A stretch of DNA of 49,395 nt, taken from contig JBFWVZ010000010.1 of NCBI GenBank assembly GCA_050246475.1, positions 1 to 49,395 of the forward strand. The letters are read 5' to 3'. The DNA is from CADEEL01 sp050246475 (GTDB lineage: Bacteria > Pseudomonadota > Alphaproteobacteria > Caulobacterales > Aquidulcibacteraceae). Both the position numbers and the translations under genes were made by a program. The notes beneath the pieces are model-generated. The model worked only from the letters and a program-made list of their open reading frames with translations. It did no database searches and was not told where the DNA came from. Shown here piece after piece: positions 9,169 through 17,431 of this stretch (its first letter is position 1; every line of letters starts with the position of its first letter).

Positions 9169-10053
9169 CTAGGCGACCTGGGCGGCCGTCATGGCTTGGG
9201 CTTGCACGGCGCCTTCGGTTTCTTGCGGTGCGTCCCACGGGACGAGCTCAAGGTCCGGCGAGTCGGAGAATTCCAGCAGCGACTGCGCGGCGCCCTCATC
9301 CGGCGTCCAGACCTCGAGCGGCACGCTGGTGCGGAACGCGGCGCGCTGCGCGGCCGCCACGCGCGCAGGCGCGGGATTGGCCAGCGGGACGTCAGCCAGC
9401 GAGGCATCGACCACGATCACCTCGGACTCGGCCCACAGATCGGCTTCTTCCGCGACGACCGGCTCCTGTTGCGACGGAACGTCGAGGAACGCCACCTCGG
9501 CGGGCGCCGCAGCCTGGCCGGGCTCCAGCAAGCCTTCCGGGATCTGCTCGACGGCGAGGGCGGCGGCGCCGCCCATGCCGAAGAGCGCGACAGAGCCCGC
9601 CAAACCCCTGGCCATGCCATCAGTGAAGGCGCGCTGAACGCCCCCGGCCGGCGCGCGGGCGCGCACGCCCGCCGCTTCGGCGAAGAGTTGGCGGCGGTGC
9701 GCTTCAGTCAGTGCGGCGGAAAGACCACCAGGGAAGAAAGACGAACGCGGCGAGCCGTTGACGACGGCGCCGCGCAATTTCTCGAACGCGCGGGGACGTT
9801 GGGCCTCATCGGAGACGCAGAACACGATCTCACCCCGATGAGCGCGGGCAAGCGCGGCGAAGGCGGCCGCGGCGCCCATTTCCAAAGCGTGCTTGGACCA
9901 GACGACGACAAGCGGCAGGCGCGGGTCGAACGCCATCACCGGCGTCTTCGGCGCGACAGCGCACGCGATCAGGCGCACGCCCTCCAGTTTTTCCTTCAGC
10001 GAATCCACGTAAGGCCGATCAGCCTCGACGTGCACAACCACCGCGACGGTCAT
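9169..10053 (-). CDS. TIR-like membrane protein with long C-terminal region
   Basis: 294 residues starting at ATG 10053, which has a strong GGGGGAGGCGGG upstream. Seen: residues 1 to about 120 form an alternating alpha/beta pattern (VAVVVHVEADRPYVDSLKEK, then LPLVVVWSKHALEM, then GEIVFCVSDEAQRP) similar to TIR domains, with VVVWSKHAL in the position of the usual LSxxYxxS strand. A hydrophobic stretch (AGSVALFGMGGAAALAV) lies near 170-190, and about 100 acidic, Pro/Ala-rich residues follow. The position normally held by the catalytic Glu of NADase TIRs is Ala-rich (EMGAAAAFAALARA), so enzymatic activity is doubtful. It forms a two-gene unit with the smaller TIR-like protein downstream. Function unknown; the TIR call is by pattern only. 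Confidence 0.6.
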   Translation of the reverse strand: MTVAVVVHVEADRPYVDSLKEKLEGVRLIACAVAPKTPVMAFDPRLPLVVVWSKHALEMGAAAAFAALARAHRGEIVFCVSDEAQRPRAFEKLRGAVVNGSPRSSFFPGGLSAALTEAHRRQLFAEAAGVRARAPAGGVQRAFTDGMARGLAGSVALFGMGGAAALAVEQIPEGLLEPGQAAAPAEVAFLDVPSQQEPVVAEEADLWAESEVIVVDASLADVPLANPAPARVAAAQRAAFRTSVPLEVWTPDEGAAQSLLEFSDSPDLELVPWDAPQETEGAVQAQAMTAAQVA

Positions 10054-10211
10054 CACCCGCCTCCCCCTTTGCCCAGTTAAGATTCTATGAACTGCTTCGC
10101 CTGGGGGGCGCATCTAAATTCCGCTCCTCCACTCACAGACGAAAATGACGCGGCGGCGCTGAAACATGGTTAAGAGGCCGGAAAGGCCGGCCGGCAGGAA
10201 GGAACGAGTTT

Positions 10212-10865
10212 GTGCTTTTGTTTTTAGATTCAGCGGATTCCAAAGAAATCGCGGCGCTCGCCGAGACTGGCCTGGTGGACGGCGTGACGACCAATCCGAG
10301 CCTCATCGCGAAGTCGGGGCGGAAGTTTCTGGAGGCGCTGGCGGAGATCTGCGCGGCGGTTTCCGGGCCGGTTTCGGCCGAAGCGACCGCAAGTGATTCG
10401 GCGACGCTCATCGCCGAGGGGCGCAAGCTCAAGGCGGTGGCGCCCAATATCGTCGTTAAGCTGCCGCTGACGGTGGAGGGTCTCAAGGCCTGCCGCGTCC
10501 TCACCGACGAGGGCACGGAAACGAACGTCACGCTCTGCTTCTCGGCCGCGCAGGCGCTGTTGGCGGCTAAAGCGGGCGCAACCTACATCTCGCCCTTCCT
10601 CGGGCGGCTCGACGACATCGGCGAAAGCGGGATCGATCTCGTCGCGGAAATCCGCGCCATCTATGACAATTATGCGTTTCCGACGCAGATTCTGGCGGCC
10701 TCGATCCGCAGCGCCGAGCATGTGAAAGAAGCCGCGCTCGCGGGCGCCGATTGCGCCACGCTGCCGCCTGCGATCTTCCGCGCGCTCTATCAGCACGCGC
10801 TGACCGACAAGGGCCTCGACGCGTTCAACAAGGACTGGGCCCAAACAGGCCAATCCATTCTCTAG
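10212..10865 (+). CDS. transaldolase / fructose-6-phosphate aldolase-type (TalC/Fsa family)
   Basis: 217 residues, the short class I form. MLLFLDSADSKEI opens the first strand, GVTTNPSLIAKSG follows at about residues 24-36, the Schiff-base lysine is K83 in VVKLPLTVEG, and TLCFSAAQALLAAKAG with SPFLGRLDDIG complete the signature. The start is GTG 10212, preceded by AGGAAGGA at good distance. Biochemically this subfamily includes both true transaldolases and fructose-6-P aldolases. With transketolase nearby, pentose-phosphate transaldolase is the likelier role. Confidence 0.9.
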   Translation: MLLFLDSADSKEIAALAETGLVDGVTTNPSLIAKSGRKFLEALAEICAAVSGPVSAEATASDSATLIAEGRKLKAVAPNIVVKLPLTVEGLKACRVLTDEGTETNVTLCFSAAQALLAAKAGATYISPFLGRLDDIGESGIDLVAEIRAIYDNYAFPTQILAASIRSAEHVKEAALAGADCATLPPAIFRALYQHALTDKGLDAFNKDWAQTGQSIL

Positions 10866-10879
10866 CGATCAGGAAAAGC

Positions 10880-11212
10880 TCAGCCGCGGGTCGCGTGCTG
10901 ATCGAGGCGCGCCACCGCACGATCGGTCTCGGCGCGGGCCTCCTCGAGCGTCCGCTGGGCCGCCTCGAGCCGGCGATCGATTTCGGCGCGCTGGGCCTCG
11001 GTCACTTCCGTGAGCGCCATCGGCGAGCCTTGGAACTGAAAGCCCTGCTCGCGCGCCGCGTTCGGATCGGGGGCGCGCGCCGTCGCCATGGCAGGGGCCA
11101 GAACGCCGACGAGCGTCATCGCCGCCACGCCCGTCACGAAGCTCCCGATCACCACGGGCAGCTGCGATTTGGGGCCTTGGGGCCGCTCTTCGGGAGAATT
11201 CTGGGACATCAA
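10880..11212 (-). CDS. small membrane protein with C-terminal coiled coil
   Basis: 110 residues, not recognised. A polar N-terminus is followed by one hydrophobic segment (VVIGSFVTGVAAMTLVGVL, residues about 20-38). The C-terminal half is rich in Ala, Glu and Arg with a heptad-like pattern (AEIDRRLEAAQRTLEEARAE), suggesting a short coiled coil outside the membrane. Two ATGs in tandem (11212, 11209) begin the frame. It is convergent with the transaldolase gene (14 bp gap) and divergent from galU. Confidence 0.6.
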   Translation of the reverse strand: MMSQNSPEERPQGPKSQLPVVIGSFVTGVAAMTLVGVLAPAMATARAPDPNAAREQGFQFQGSPMALTEVTEAQRAEIDRRLEAAQRTLEEARAETDRAVARLDQHATRG

Positions 11213-11374
11213 TGCCTCGGCTTAGGAGAGCCCTATAACAGAGCAAGATTAACGGCGAAAGACGGACTTGAATGGAACTTGCGTAACGCGCCTATGGGAG
11301 CGCCTCTGGACCTTTCTGAGGCGCCCGCGCTGAACAGCGCCTGAAGGGCGCGCAGATTTCGTGGAGAACCAGCC

Positions 11375-12280
11375 TTGAGCCCACGTCCGATCCGCAAAGC
11401 CGTGCTGCCGGTGGCGGGGCTGGGGACCCGCGTTCTCCCCGCGACGAAGGCGATTCCGAAGGAAATGCTGCCCGTCTTCGACCGGCCGGCCATCCAGTAT
11501 GTGGTTGATGAAGCCTTATCGGCGGGGATCGAGCACTTCGTCTTCGTGACGGGGCGCAACAAGAGCGCGATCGAAGATTATTTCGACCGGGCCTACGAAC
11601 TGGAAGACACGCTCAAGCAGAAGGGCAAGACGGAGCTCCTGGATGAGCTGGCGCGCCACACGCCCGCGCCGGGCGCCGCAAGCTTCGTGCGCCAGCAGGC
11701 GCCGCTCGGGCTTGGGCACGCCATTTGGTGCGCGCGCGATGTCGTGGGCGACGAGCCGTTCGCGGTGCTCCTGCCCGACATGCTCACGATGGCTTCGCCT
11801 TCGTGCCTCAGGCAGATGACCCACGCCTATGAGAAGGTCGGCGGCAACGTCATCGCGGTCGAGCCCACGGACAATCCCTCCGCCTACGGAATTGTCGCGC
11901 CGGAATCGCGCGATGGGCGGCTGATCAAGATGAAGGGCATGGTGGAGAAGCCGAAGGCCGGCACGGAGCCTTCCAACCTCTTCATCACCGGGCGCTACAT
12001 TCTGCAGCCTGAAATCTTCGAGCTGCTTTCCTCCCAATCAGCCGGAGCGGGCGGCGAAATTCAGCTGACCGACGCCATGGTCCGGCTGATGGCGCAGCAA
12101 GCGTTTCACGCGGTCGAATATGACGGGCGCAGCTACGATTGCGGCGACAAGATCGGCTATCTGCGCGCGACCGCGGCGTTCGCGCTGGCGAACAAAGAGT
12201 ACGGCGCGGCGGCGGCCGAAACGCTGGCGGACGCGCTTTCCGTCAACGCCGTGCGAACGCGGCCCGCAGCGGCAGAATAA
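11375..12280 (+). CDS. galU: UTP-glucose-1-phosphate uridylyltransferase
   Basis: Makes UDP-glucose for surface polysaccharides and glycolipids. 301 residues. The N-terminal signature is VAGLGTRVLPATKAIPKEML, followed by the substrate motifs GLGHAIWCAR and VEKPKAGTEPSN and a C-terminal YDGRSYDCGDKIGYL. The start is TTG 11375, with GGAG 8 bases upstream; no in-frame ATG precedes the conserved core. The upstream 162 bp gap is shared with a divergent small membrane protein gene. The last 38 bases overlap the end of the convergent GT2 gene. Confidence 0.95.
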   Translation: MSPRPIRKAVLPVAGLGTRVLPATKAIPKEMLPVFDRPAIQYVVDEALSAGIEHFVFVTGRNKSAIEDYFDRAYELEDTLKQKGKTELLDELARHTPAPGAASFVRQQAPLGLGHAIWCARDVVGDEPFAVLLPDMLTMASPSCLRQMTHAYEKVGGNVIAVEPTDNPSAYGIVAPESRDGRLIKMKGMVEKPKAGTEPSNLFITGRYILQPEIFELLSSQSAGAGGEIQLTDAMVRLMAQQAFHAVEYDGRSYDCGDKIGYLRATAAFALANKEYGAAAAETLADALSVNAVRTRPAAAE

Positions 12281-13085
12281 CAAGCAGCGCCGCGCCGATC
12301 AGCGCGGCGAGCGCGCGTTCGAACGGATTGCGCGCGAATTTCGCGAAGTAGCGCGCAAAGCTCGCCGCCTTGTGGCGCGCGACAACGAAGCGCGATGCGT
12401 CGCTTGAGCTCAACGCGTGCACCCCCGTTGCGCGCGGCTCGAACAGCACCTGTCCGCCTGCGTCCGCGGCGCGGCGGCACAGATCGATATCCTCGACGTG
12501 GAGGAAGTAGCCTTCGTCGAAGCCGCCGAGCGCTCCGAAATCGGCGCGGCGGAGCATCATCGCGGCGCCGGAGACGGCGCCGACTTCGATCGCACCTTCC
12601 GGCAACGGATCGCGCTCGCGGTGCATGTCGCGGAAACCGAGCGCAGTCAGACCCGTGAAGCTCACGAACGCGCTTGCGAGCGTCAAGCGATCGCGGCGCG
12701 CGCCGCGCTGTTCGCGGCCCTTCTCGTCTGTAAGTCTTGCACCGACCACTGCCGGAGCGCGGGCGTTCGCCAGCGTTTCAAGAAGCCGTGCGGCAGCGCC
12801 GGGCGCCATCGTCACGTCCGGATTGAGGAAAAGCAGCACGTCCTCGCGTGCGCGCGACGCACCCAGATTGCTCGCGGACGCGAAGCCGACATTGCCCTGC
12901 CCTTCAAGCAGCACGATCGCGTTGACGGCGCTCATGGCGCGCAGGCGTTTCGCGGCATCGTGGGGATTGCCGTTGTCTATGACGATCCGTTCTCGGACGA
13001 TCGGCTCATGCTCAAGCGCCGCGAGGCAATCCCACAAAACGGGGCCGGTGCGGTAGGTGACGATGACGGCGCTGACGCCCGTCAT
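12243..13085 (-). CDS. family 2 glycosyltransferase (rhamnosyltransferase-like)
   Basis: 280 residues. The GT-A fold opens with VSAVIVTYRTGPVLWDCL. LLFLNPDVTMAPG carries the nucleotide-sugar Asp, and GAVSGAAMMLRRADF with GGFDEGYFLHVEDIDLCRR is the acceptor/base region. This pattern is common in rhamnosyl- and other cell-surface transferases. The C-terminus has a hydrophobic stretch (ALAALIGAALLVILPL) that may tether it to the inner membrane. The start ATG 13085 is one base after the preceding flavoprotein stop, so it is the last gene of the aroK-aroB operon. The sugar specificity cannot be read from sequence; dTDP-rhamnose made by the rml genes is a plausible donor. Confidence 0.88.
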   Translation of the reverse strand: MTGVSAVIVTYRTGPVLWDCLAALEHEPIVRERIVIDNGNPHDAAKRLRAMSAVNAIVLLEGQGNVGFASASNLGASRAREDVLLFLNPDVTMAPGAAARLLETLANARAPAVVGARLTDEKGREQRGARRDRLTLASAFVSFTGLTALGFRDMHRERDPLPEGAIEVGAVSGAAMMLRRADFGALGGFDEGYFLHVEDIDLCRRAADAGGQVLFEPRATGVHALSSSDASRFVVARHKAASFARYFAKFARNPFERALAALIGAALLVILPLRAAFARR

Positions 13086-13086
13086 C

Positions 13087-14163
13087 TCAGCGCGGCCGGG
13101 TGAAGAAGATGCGGCGCGCAAAGAGCGCCAAGGGCGCGGCGTCCACCACCATTTGCAGCGCCCAGTTCGGCGGCGGCGCATCGAGCGCGCGGCGGAGCAG
13201 CGGGCGCATGCCGAAGCGCGGCAAGATGCCTTGCAAGGCGTAGTCAACCGGCGGGCCTTGGCGCTTCAGCCATTTCGCCGCCGCCTCGCCGAGCTGCGCG
13301 CCATGCTGAAGCGCGGTGCGGATGCCGCCGGCCGTCAGCGGCGAGACCATGCCGGCCGCATCGCCCGTCAACGCGACGACGCCCTCCATCCAGGGCTTCA
13401 CCATGCCGCCGCACGGTATGAGGCCGGCGCGGCGCTCGTAGACAGTCGTGCGATCCAGGCGGAACCGCTTCTCCATCTCATGCAGCACGGGATCGAGGTT
13501 TGGTTTGCGCCCATCGCTCACCGCGAGGCCGATCTGCGCGCCTTTTGGATGCGCGGCGGCCCATGCGACATAGCCGGGCGCGGTCCGGCTATCCAGAACA
13601 ACGTGGAGATAGTCCGGATCCAATCGTCCGATCCCGGCATATTCGCGCTCCACCCCCGCCAAAAAGCGCGTGTTCTCACCCAACCCGAAGGCGCGCGCGA
13701 TCATCGATTTTGCGCCATCGGCCCCGATCAGGAACCAACCCGAGATCGCTTCGCCGCCCGCATTGATTTCGACGCGCCCGTCCTGCTGATAGCCGGCGCG
13801 AAACGCGGCTCCCGTGCGAATGTCGGCGCCCGCGGCGCGCGCTTCATCGGCCATCCATTGCAACAAGGCTGCGGTGTCTGTCGTGTAGAAGGCGTATCCG
13901 CCCTCCTCTAGATCGCGATGCTTACGGTTAGGACCATAGAGCCGCACGCGCGCGACGCGCTTCACATACTCCGCGGGCGGTTGAACAAGATCGTGCGCCT
14001 CCTGCACGAGGATGCCCGTGGTGTGGAGCCGCGCGCCGATTTCCGGCTTCGACTCGACGACGAGAACGCGTGCGCCGGCCCGGGCCGCCGCCTTCGCCGC
14101 GGCGAGCCCCGCGAAACCAGCGCCGGCGATCAAAACGTCGTAGTCAGCGCTTGGGGCGCTCAC
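13087..14163 (-). CDS. geranylgeranyl-reductase-like FAD-dependent oxidoreductase
   Basis: 358 residues. The FAD dinucleotide-binding fold is at the N-terminus (DYDVLIAGAGFAGLAAAKAA), followed by an acidic residue ending strand 2 (VVESKPEIG). LIGADGAKS lies mid-protein, and GDAAGMVSPLTAGGIRTAL is the second FAD motif typical of the geranylgeranyl reductase/digeranylgeranylglycerophospholipid reductase group. Known members saturate polyprenyl chains. Inferred: reduction of an isoprenoid lipid carrier or quinone side chain; other hydroxylases share the fold. The start is GTG 14163, overlapping the CNNM gene stop as GTGA. The next gene, a GT2, follows after one base, suggesting a shared lipid-linked sugar pathway. 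Confidence 0.8.
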   Translation of the reverse strand: MSAPSADYDVLIAGAGFAGLAAAKAAARAGARVLVVESKPEIGARLHTTGILVQEAHDLVQPPAEYVKRVARVRLYGPNRKHRDLEEGGYAFYTTDTAALLQWMADEARAAGADIRTGAAFRAGYQQDGRVEINAGGEAISGWFLIGADGAKSMIARAFGLGENTRFLAGVEREYAGIGRLDPDYLHVVLDSRTAPGYVAWAAAHPKGAQIGLAVSDGRKPNLDPVLHEMEKRFRLDRTTVYERRAGLIPCGGMVKPWMEGVVALTGDAAGMVSPLTAGGIRTALQHGAQLGEAAAKWLKRQGPPVDYALQGILPRFGMRPLLRRALDAPPPNWALQMVVDAAPLALFARRIFFTRPR

Positions 14164-15440
14164 GCCCCAGCCTCTGCATCTTCCTCTTTCTCGATGCGCA
14201 GCGCGGTGATCTGATTTCTGTTCCGGCGCAGCACCTGGAAGCGATAGCCGTGAAAGGCGAAGCGCTGGCCTGGTTCGGGGATGGTTTGCGCCTCGTGGAT
14301 GACGAGCCCCGCGATCGTCACGGCCTCCTCGTCCGGCAGATCCCAATTCATCGCGCGGTTCAAATCGCGGATCGGCACCGTGCCGTCCACATTGACGCTG
14401 CCATCGGGCTGCGGGCGCACGCCCTGCACGGCGATATCGTGCTCGTCCTTGATGTCGCCGACGATCTCTTCGAGGATATCCTCGAGCGTCACGAGCCCCA
14501 TCAGCGCGCCGTATTCGTCCACCACGAGAGCGAAATGCTCGCGCCGGCGCAGAAATTCAGCAAGCTGATCTTCCGCGCTCGTCGTTTCCGGCACGAACCA
14601 GGGCGGGCGTGCGACTTCCTCGGCGACAAAGCCGTCACGGCCCTTCTCGGCGATGGCGCCGAGAAGATCGCGCGCGTGCAGCACGCCGACGATGTTCTCG
14701 GGATCGTCCTTGAAGAGCGGCAGGCGCGTATGCGCGGAAGCCATGGCCTGCGCGATGATTTCGCGCGGCGGCAGATCGACGTCGATCATCTTGATGGTCT
14801 TGCGGTGGATCATCATGTCGGCGACGGTCAGTTCGGAGAGATCGAGCGCGCCGATCAGGCGGTGGCGCACATCCGCCTCCACAGCGCCCTCCTCCGCGTG
14901 CATTTCCACCGCGCCGATGATTTCGGCGCGCGCGGCGCGCAGCACGTCGATGTTTTCGTCAACGCGGACGCCGAAGAGGCGCAACCCGTTGTTCACGATC
15001 CACTGCACGGCCGCGACGATGGGCGCGAGCAAGCGCACCATCCATTGCACCGGCAAGGCGACGCCGCGCGCGATCCGATCGGCGGCGGTGATGGCGTAGG
15101 TTTTGGGCCCCACTTCGCCGAAGATCAGCAGCAAGGGCGTCAGCACCAATGTGGTGACGAGCGGCGCGTACTCGCCATAAAGCGTGCCGAATATGCTGGT
15201 GGAAATGGCGGAAGCCGCGATCTGCACAAGGTTAGCGCCCAAGAGCACCGCGCCGATCATTCGTTCGCGGTTTTCGTTCAGCGTGTTGACGCGCGCAGCC
15301 AAGCGATCGCCTTCGCGTTCGAGCGTGGCCATGCGGGCGCGCGAGGCGCCGGTGAGCGCGGTCTCGGCTGCGGAGAAGAACGCGTTGAGCAGAATGAGCG
15401 CCGCGATGACGACGCCGGCGATGATGAGAGAGGTTGTCAT
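14160..15440 (-). CDS. CNNM/CorC-type membrane protein with CBS pair (hemolysin family)
   Basis: 426 residues. Three or four transmembrane segments in residues 1 to about 150 form a CNNM (DUF21) domain with the landmarks NAFFSAAETAL and FGEVGPKTYAI. A tandem CBS pair follows (around MMIHRKTIKMIDVDLP and FALVVDEYGALMGLVT), then a CorC_HlyC domain at about 340-420. Known: relatives export Mg2+ or Co2+. The old hemolysin label is historical. The start overlaps the aroB stop by four bases (ATGA) and the stop overlaps the next gene (GTGA), so it is translated within the aroK operon. Confidence 0.9.
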   Translation of the reverse strand: MTTSLIIAGVVIAALILLNAFFSAAETALTGASRARMATLEREGDRLAARVNTLNENRERMIGAVLLGANLVQIAASAISTSIFGTLYGEYAPLVTTLVLTPLLLIFGEVGPKTYAITAADRIARGVALPVQWMVRLLAPIVAAVQWIVNNGLRLFGVRVDENIDVLRAARAEIIGAVEMHAEEGAVEADVRHRLIGALDLSELTVADMMIHRKTIKMIDVDLPPREIIAQAMASAHTRLPLFKDDPENIVGVLHARDLLGAIAEKGRDGFVAEEVARPPWFVPETTSAEDQLAEFLRRREHFALVVDEYGALMGLVTLEDILEEIVGDIKDEHDIAVQGVRPQPDGSVNVDGTVPIRDLNRAMNWDLPDEEAVTIAGLVIHEAQTIPEPGQRFAFHGYRFQVLRRNRNQITALRIEKEEDAEAGA

Positions 15441-16540
15441 GCTCGGGCTTCTTCGCGCAGCAGCGCTTTCACTTCTTCGGCGGGCGCGGCCTTCTGCACG
15501 AAAGCAGCGCCGATTGCGCGCGCCAGAATGAGCGTCAGAGCGCCGTTTTCGGCCTTCTTATCGGCATACATGAGCGTGAGGAGCTTCTCCGGATCAAACG
15601 GCGCGCCCGGAAGCTTGCGTAAATCGGTGACGAAGCCCGCGGTTTCAAGATGCGCGTGCACGCGCGATGCATCCGCCGCTGGACAAAGCCCGATGCGCGC
15701 AGAGAGCTTGAAGGCGAGATCGGCGCCGGCCGCCACGGCCTCGCCATGCAGCAACGCGCCGTCATAGCCCGCGTGCGTCTCCAGCGCGTGCGCGAAGGTG
15801 TGCCCCAGATTGAGCAGCGCGCGGGCGCCGGCCTCGCGCTCGTCCGCCGCGACGATCTCCGCCTTCATCTCGACCGAACGCTTGACGGCGTAAAGCAGCG
15901 CGTCTTCGTCTCCGGCGAGCAGGCGCGCGGCGTTCGCCTCACACCAGGCGAAGAAATCCGCGTCGGCGATCAAGCCGTATTTGACGATCTCCGCATAACC
16001 CGCGCGCATTTCGCGCGGGGGCAACGTCTTGAGCACGGTAAGATCGGCCAACACCAGGCGCGGCTGATGGAAGAGCCCGACGAGGTTCTTCCCGTGCGGC
16101 GTATCGATCGCGGTCTTTCCGCCTACGGAGGAATCGACCTGCGCCAGAAGCGTCGTCGGGATTTGCACGAAATCGATGCCGCGTTTGACGATCCCCGCGG
16201 TGAAACCCGCCAAATCACCGATGACGCCGCCGCCGAGGGCGACGACCAAGTCTTTGCGTTCCAAGTTCGCGGCGAGGAGATCGCCCGAGAGCTTCTCCAA
16301 GCCGGCGAAACTCTTTTGCGCCTCGCCGGGAGGAATGACGATCGCGGTCGCCCGCACGCCTGCTTCCGCCAGCGAAGCCATCAGCGCGTCGAGATGGAGA
16401 GCGGCGACATTCGCGTCGGTCACCACCGCGACGCGGCGCGCGAAGGGGGCGATCATCGCGCCGGCGCCGCGCAACAAATCGGCGCCAATCACGACATCAT
16501 AGGAGCGCGCATCGAGTGCGACGCGGACTTGCGCGCTCAT
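15437..16540 (-). CDS. aroB: 3-dehydroquinate synthase
   Basis: Second step of the shikimate pathway, DAHP to 3-dehydroquinate, NAD- and metal-dependent. 367 residues. GGGVIGDLAGFTAG is the NAD/phosphate loop and DSSVGGKTAID the conserved substrate motif. The metal ligands are in HGEAVAAG and LGHTFAHALE. The start ATG 16540 overlaps the aroK stop by four bases. The conserved aroK-aroB pairing supports both assignments. Confidence 0.97.
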   Translation of the reverse strand: MSAQVRVALDARSYDVVIGADLLRGAGAMIAPFARRVAVVTDANVAALHLDALMASLAEAGVRATAIVIPPGEAQKSFAGLEKLSGDLLAANLERKDLVVALGGGVIGDLAGFTAGIVKRGIDFVQIPTTLLAQVDSSVGGKTAIDTPHGKNLVGLFHQPRLVLADLTVLKTLPPREMRAGYAEIVKYGLIADADFFAWCEANAARLLAGDEDALLYAVKRSVEMKAEIVAADEREAGARALLNLGHTFAHALETHAGYDGALLHGEAVAAGADLAFKLSARIGLCPAADASRVHAHLETAGFVTDLRKLPGAPFDPEKLLTLMYADKKAENGALTLILARAIGAAFVQKAAPAEEVKALLREEARA

Positions 16541-17148
16541 GCGCGCGCTCTTTGCGCTTGGCGGGCGCGCAGCGCGGCGATGACGGCGGCGGCGGTCGCC
16601 GCATGCGGGCCGCTGCTTGAATCGACGACCAATTCGGCCTCCGCGTAAACCGGGTAGCGCGTCTCCATCAGCCTGGCCATGACGGCACGCGGCTCGTCTG
16701 CCTTCAGGAGCGGGCGATGATCGCGTTTCTCAACCCGGCGCGTCAGCGTCTCCAGATCCGCGCGCAGCCACACGGAGATGGCGCGCTCACGCATCAATGC
16801 ACGCGTTTCAGCATCCATGAAGGCGCCGCCGCCAGTGGCGAGGACATGGGGGGGATCATCGAGCAGACGCTTGATCACGCTGCGCTCGCCGCGGCGGAAC
16901 TCGGGTTCGCCGTGACGCTCGAAGATTTCTTGAACGCTCAAGCCCGCGGCGCGCTCAATCTCGGAATCAGCGTCGCGAAAGAGAAGGCCCAACGCGGCGG
17001 CGAGGCGGCGCCCGACAGTCGTCTTGCCGGCGCCCATCAAGCCGACGAGGGCGACGGTGCGGTCCACGACGAGCCCCGAGGCCAGCGCACGGAGATGGGC
17101 GGCTTCGTCCTCCCGCTCACCTCCCCCTTCCCCCAACGGGCGCGTCAC
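16537..17148 (-). CDS. aroK: shikimate kinase
   Basis: Phosphorylates shikimate with ATP. The P-loop GLMGAGKTT is at residues 36-44, the shikimate-binding DADSEIE and FRRGE motifs follow, and TGGGAF comes next. The lid region is around RPLL. The start is GTG 17148 because GGAGG lies 8-12 bases upstream. The resulting 203-residue protein has about 25 extra N-terminal residues (RPLGEGGGE...) before the kinase core. They are encoded by low-complexity C/T-rich DNA resembling half of a palindromic repeat. An internal start nearer the core cannot be excluded. First gene of the aro operon; divergent from a 59-residue membrane protein gene. Confidence 0.93.
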   Translation of the reverse strand: MTRPLGEGGGEREDEAAHLRALASGLVVDRTVALVGLMGAGKTTVGRRLAAALGLLFRDADSEIERAAGLSVQEIFERHGEPEFRRGERSVIKRLLDDPPHVLATGGGAFMDAETRALMRERAISVWLRADLETLTRRVEKRDHRPLLKADEPRAVMARLMETRYPVYAEAELVVDSSSGPHAATAAAVIAALRARQAQRARA

Positions 17149-17245
17149 CTCACAACCTCCGGCGCGACCGGGCGGCGCCCGGACTGGAAACTCGCCGCAT
17201 TTTGGGGTCAATCTCGCGCTTTCGCAACGCACAAGGGTTAACAGC

Positions 17246-17425
17246 GTGAGACGCAGACGCCGCCGTTCCTACGGACGCTCCGATCCCAGAACGCGGCTGA
17301 TCCTCTTCGGCGCGGCGGGCGCGGCGCTGCTTCTCGGCTTCATCGTGCTCGTCAATCTCGCGGACAATGCGCAGCCGCCGCGCGAGGAGGTGCGAATCGC
17401 CTTGCCGGATGCGCTCAAGGATTAG
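17246..17425 (+). CDS. small single-pass membrane protein
   Basis: 59 residues from GTG 17246. An Arg-rich N-terminus (VRRRRRRSYGRS) precedes one strong hydrophobic helix (LILFGAAGAALLLGFIVLV) and a polar tail of about 20 residues, suggesting a cytoplasmic N-terminus by the positive-inside rule. It ends 6 bases before the next gene, so it is probably co-transcribed with the secreted repeat protein and xerD. Not recognised; the start is uncertain because the Shine-Dalgarno sequence (AAGG) is weak. Support comes from coding composition and the tight spacing. Confidence 0.6.
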   Translation: MRRRRRRSYGRSDPRTRLILFGAAGAALLLGFIVLVNLADNAQPPREEVRIALPDALKD

Positions 17426-17431
17426 GGGCTG

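Noticed and set aside
11213..11374. A sigma-70-like promoter for galU (TTGAAT, 18 bases, CTATGG)
   Set aside because: Weak match to both boxes; too little support to list as a feature.
14070..15767. A 565-codon plus-strand frame
   Set aside because: Antisense shadow of the CNNM and aroB genes; no recognisable motifs and no start context.
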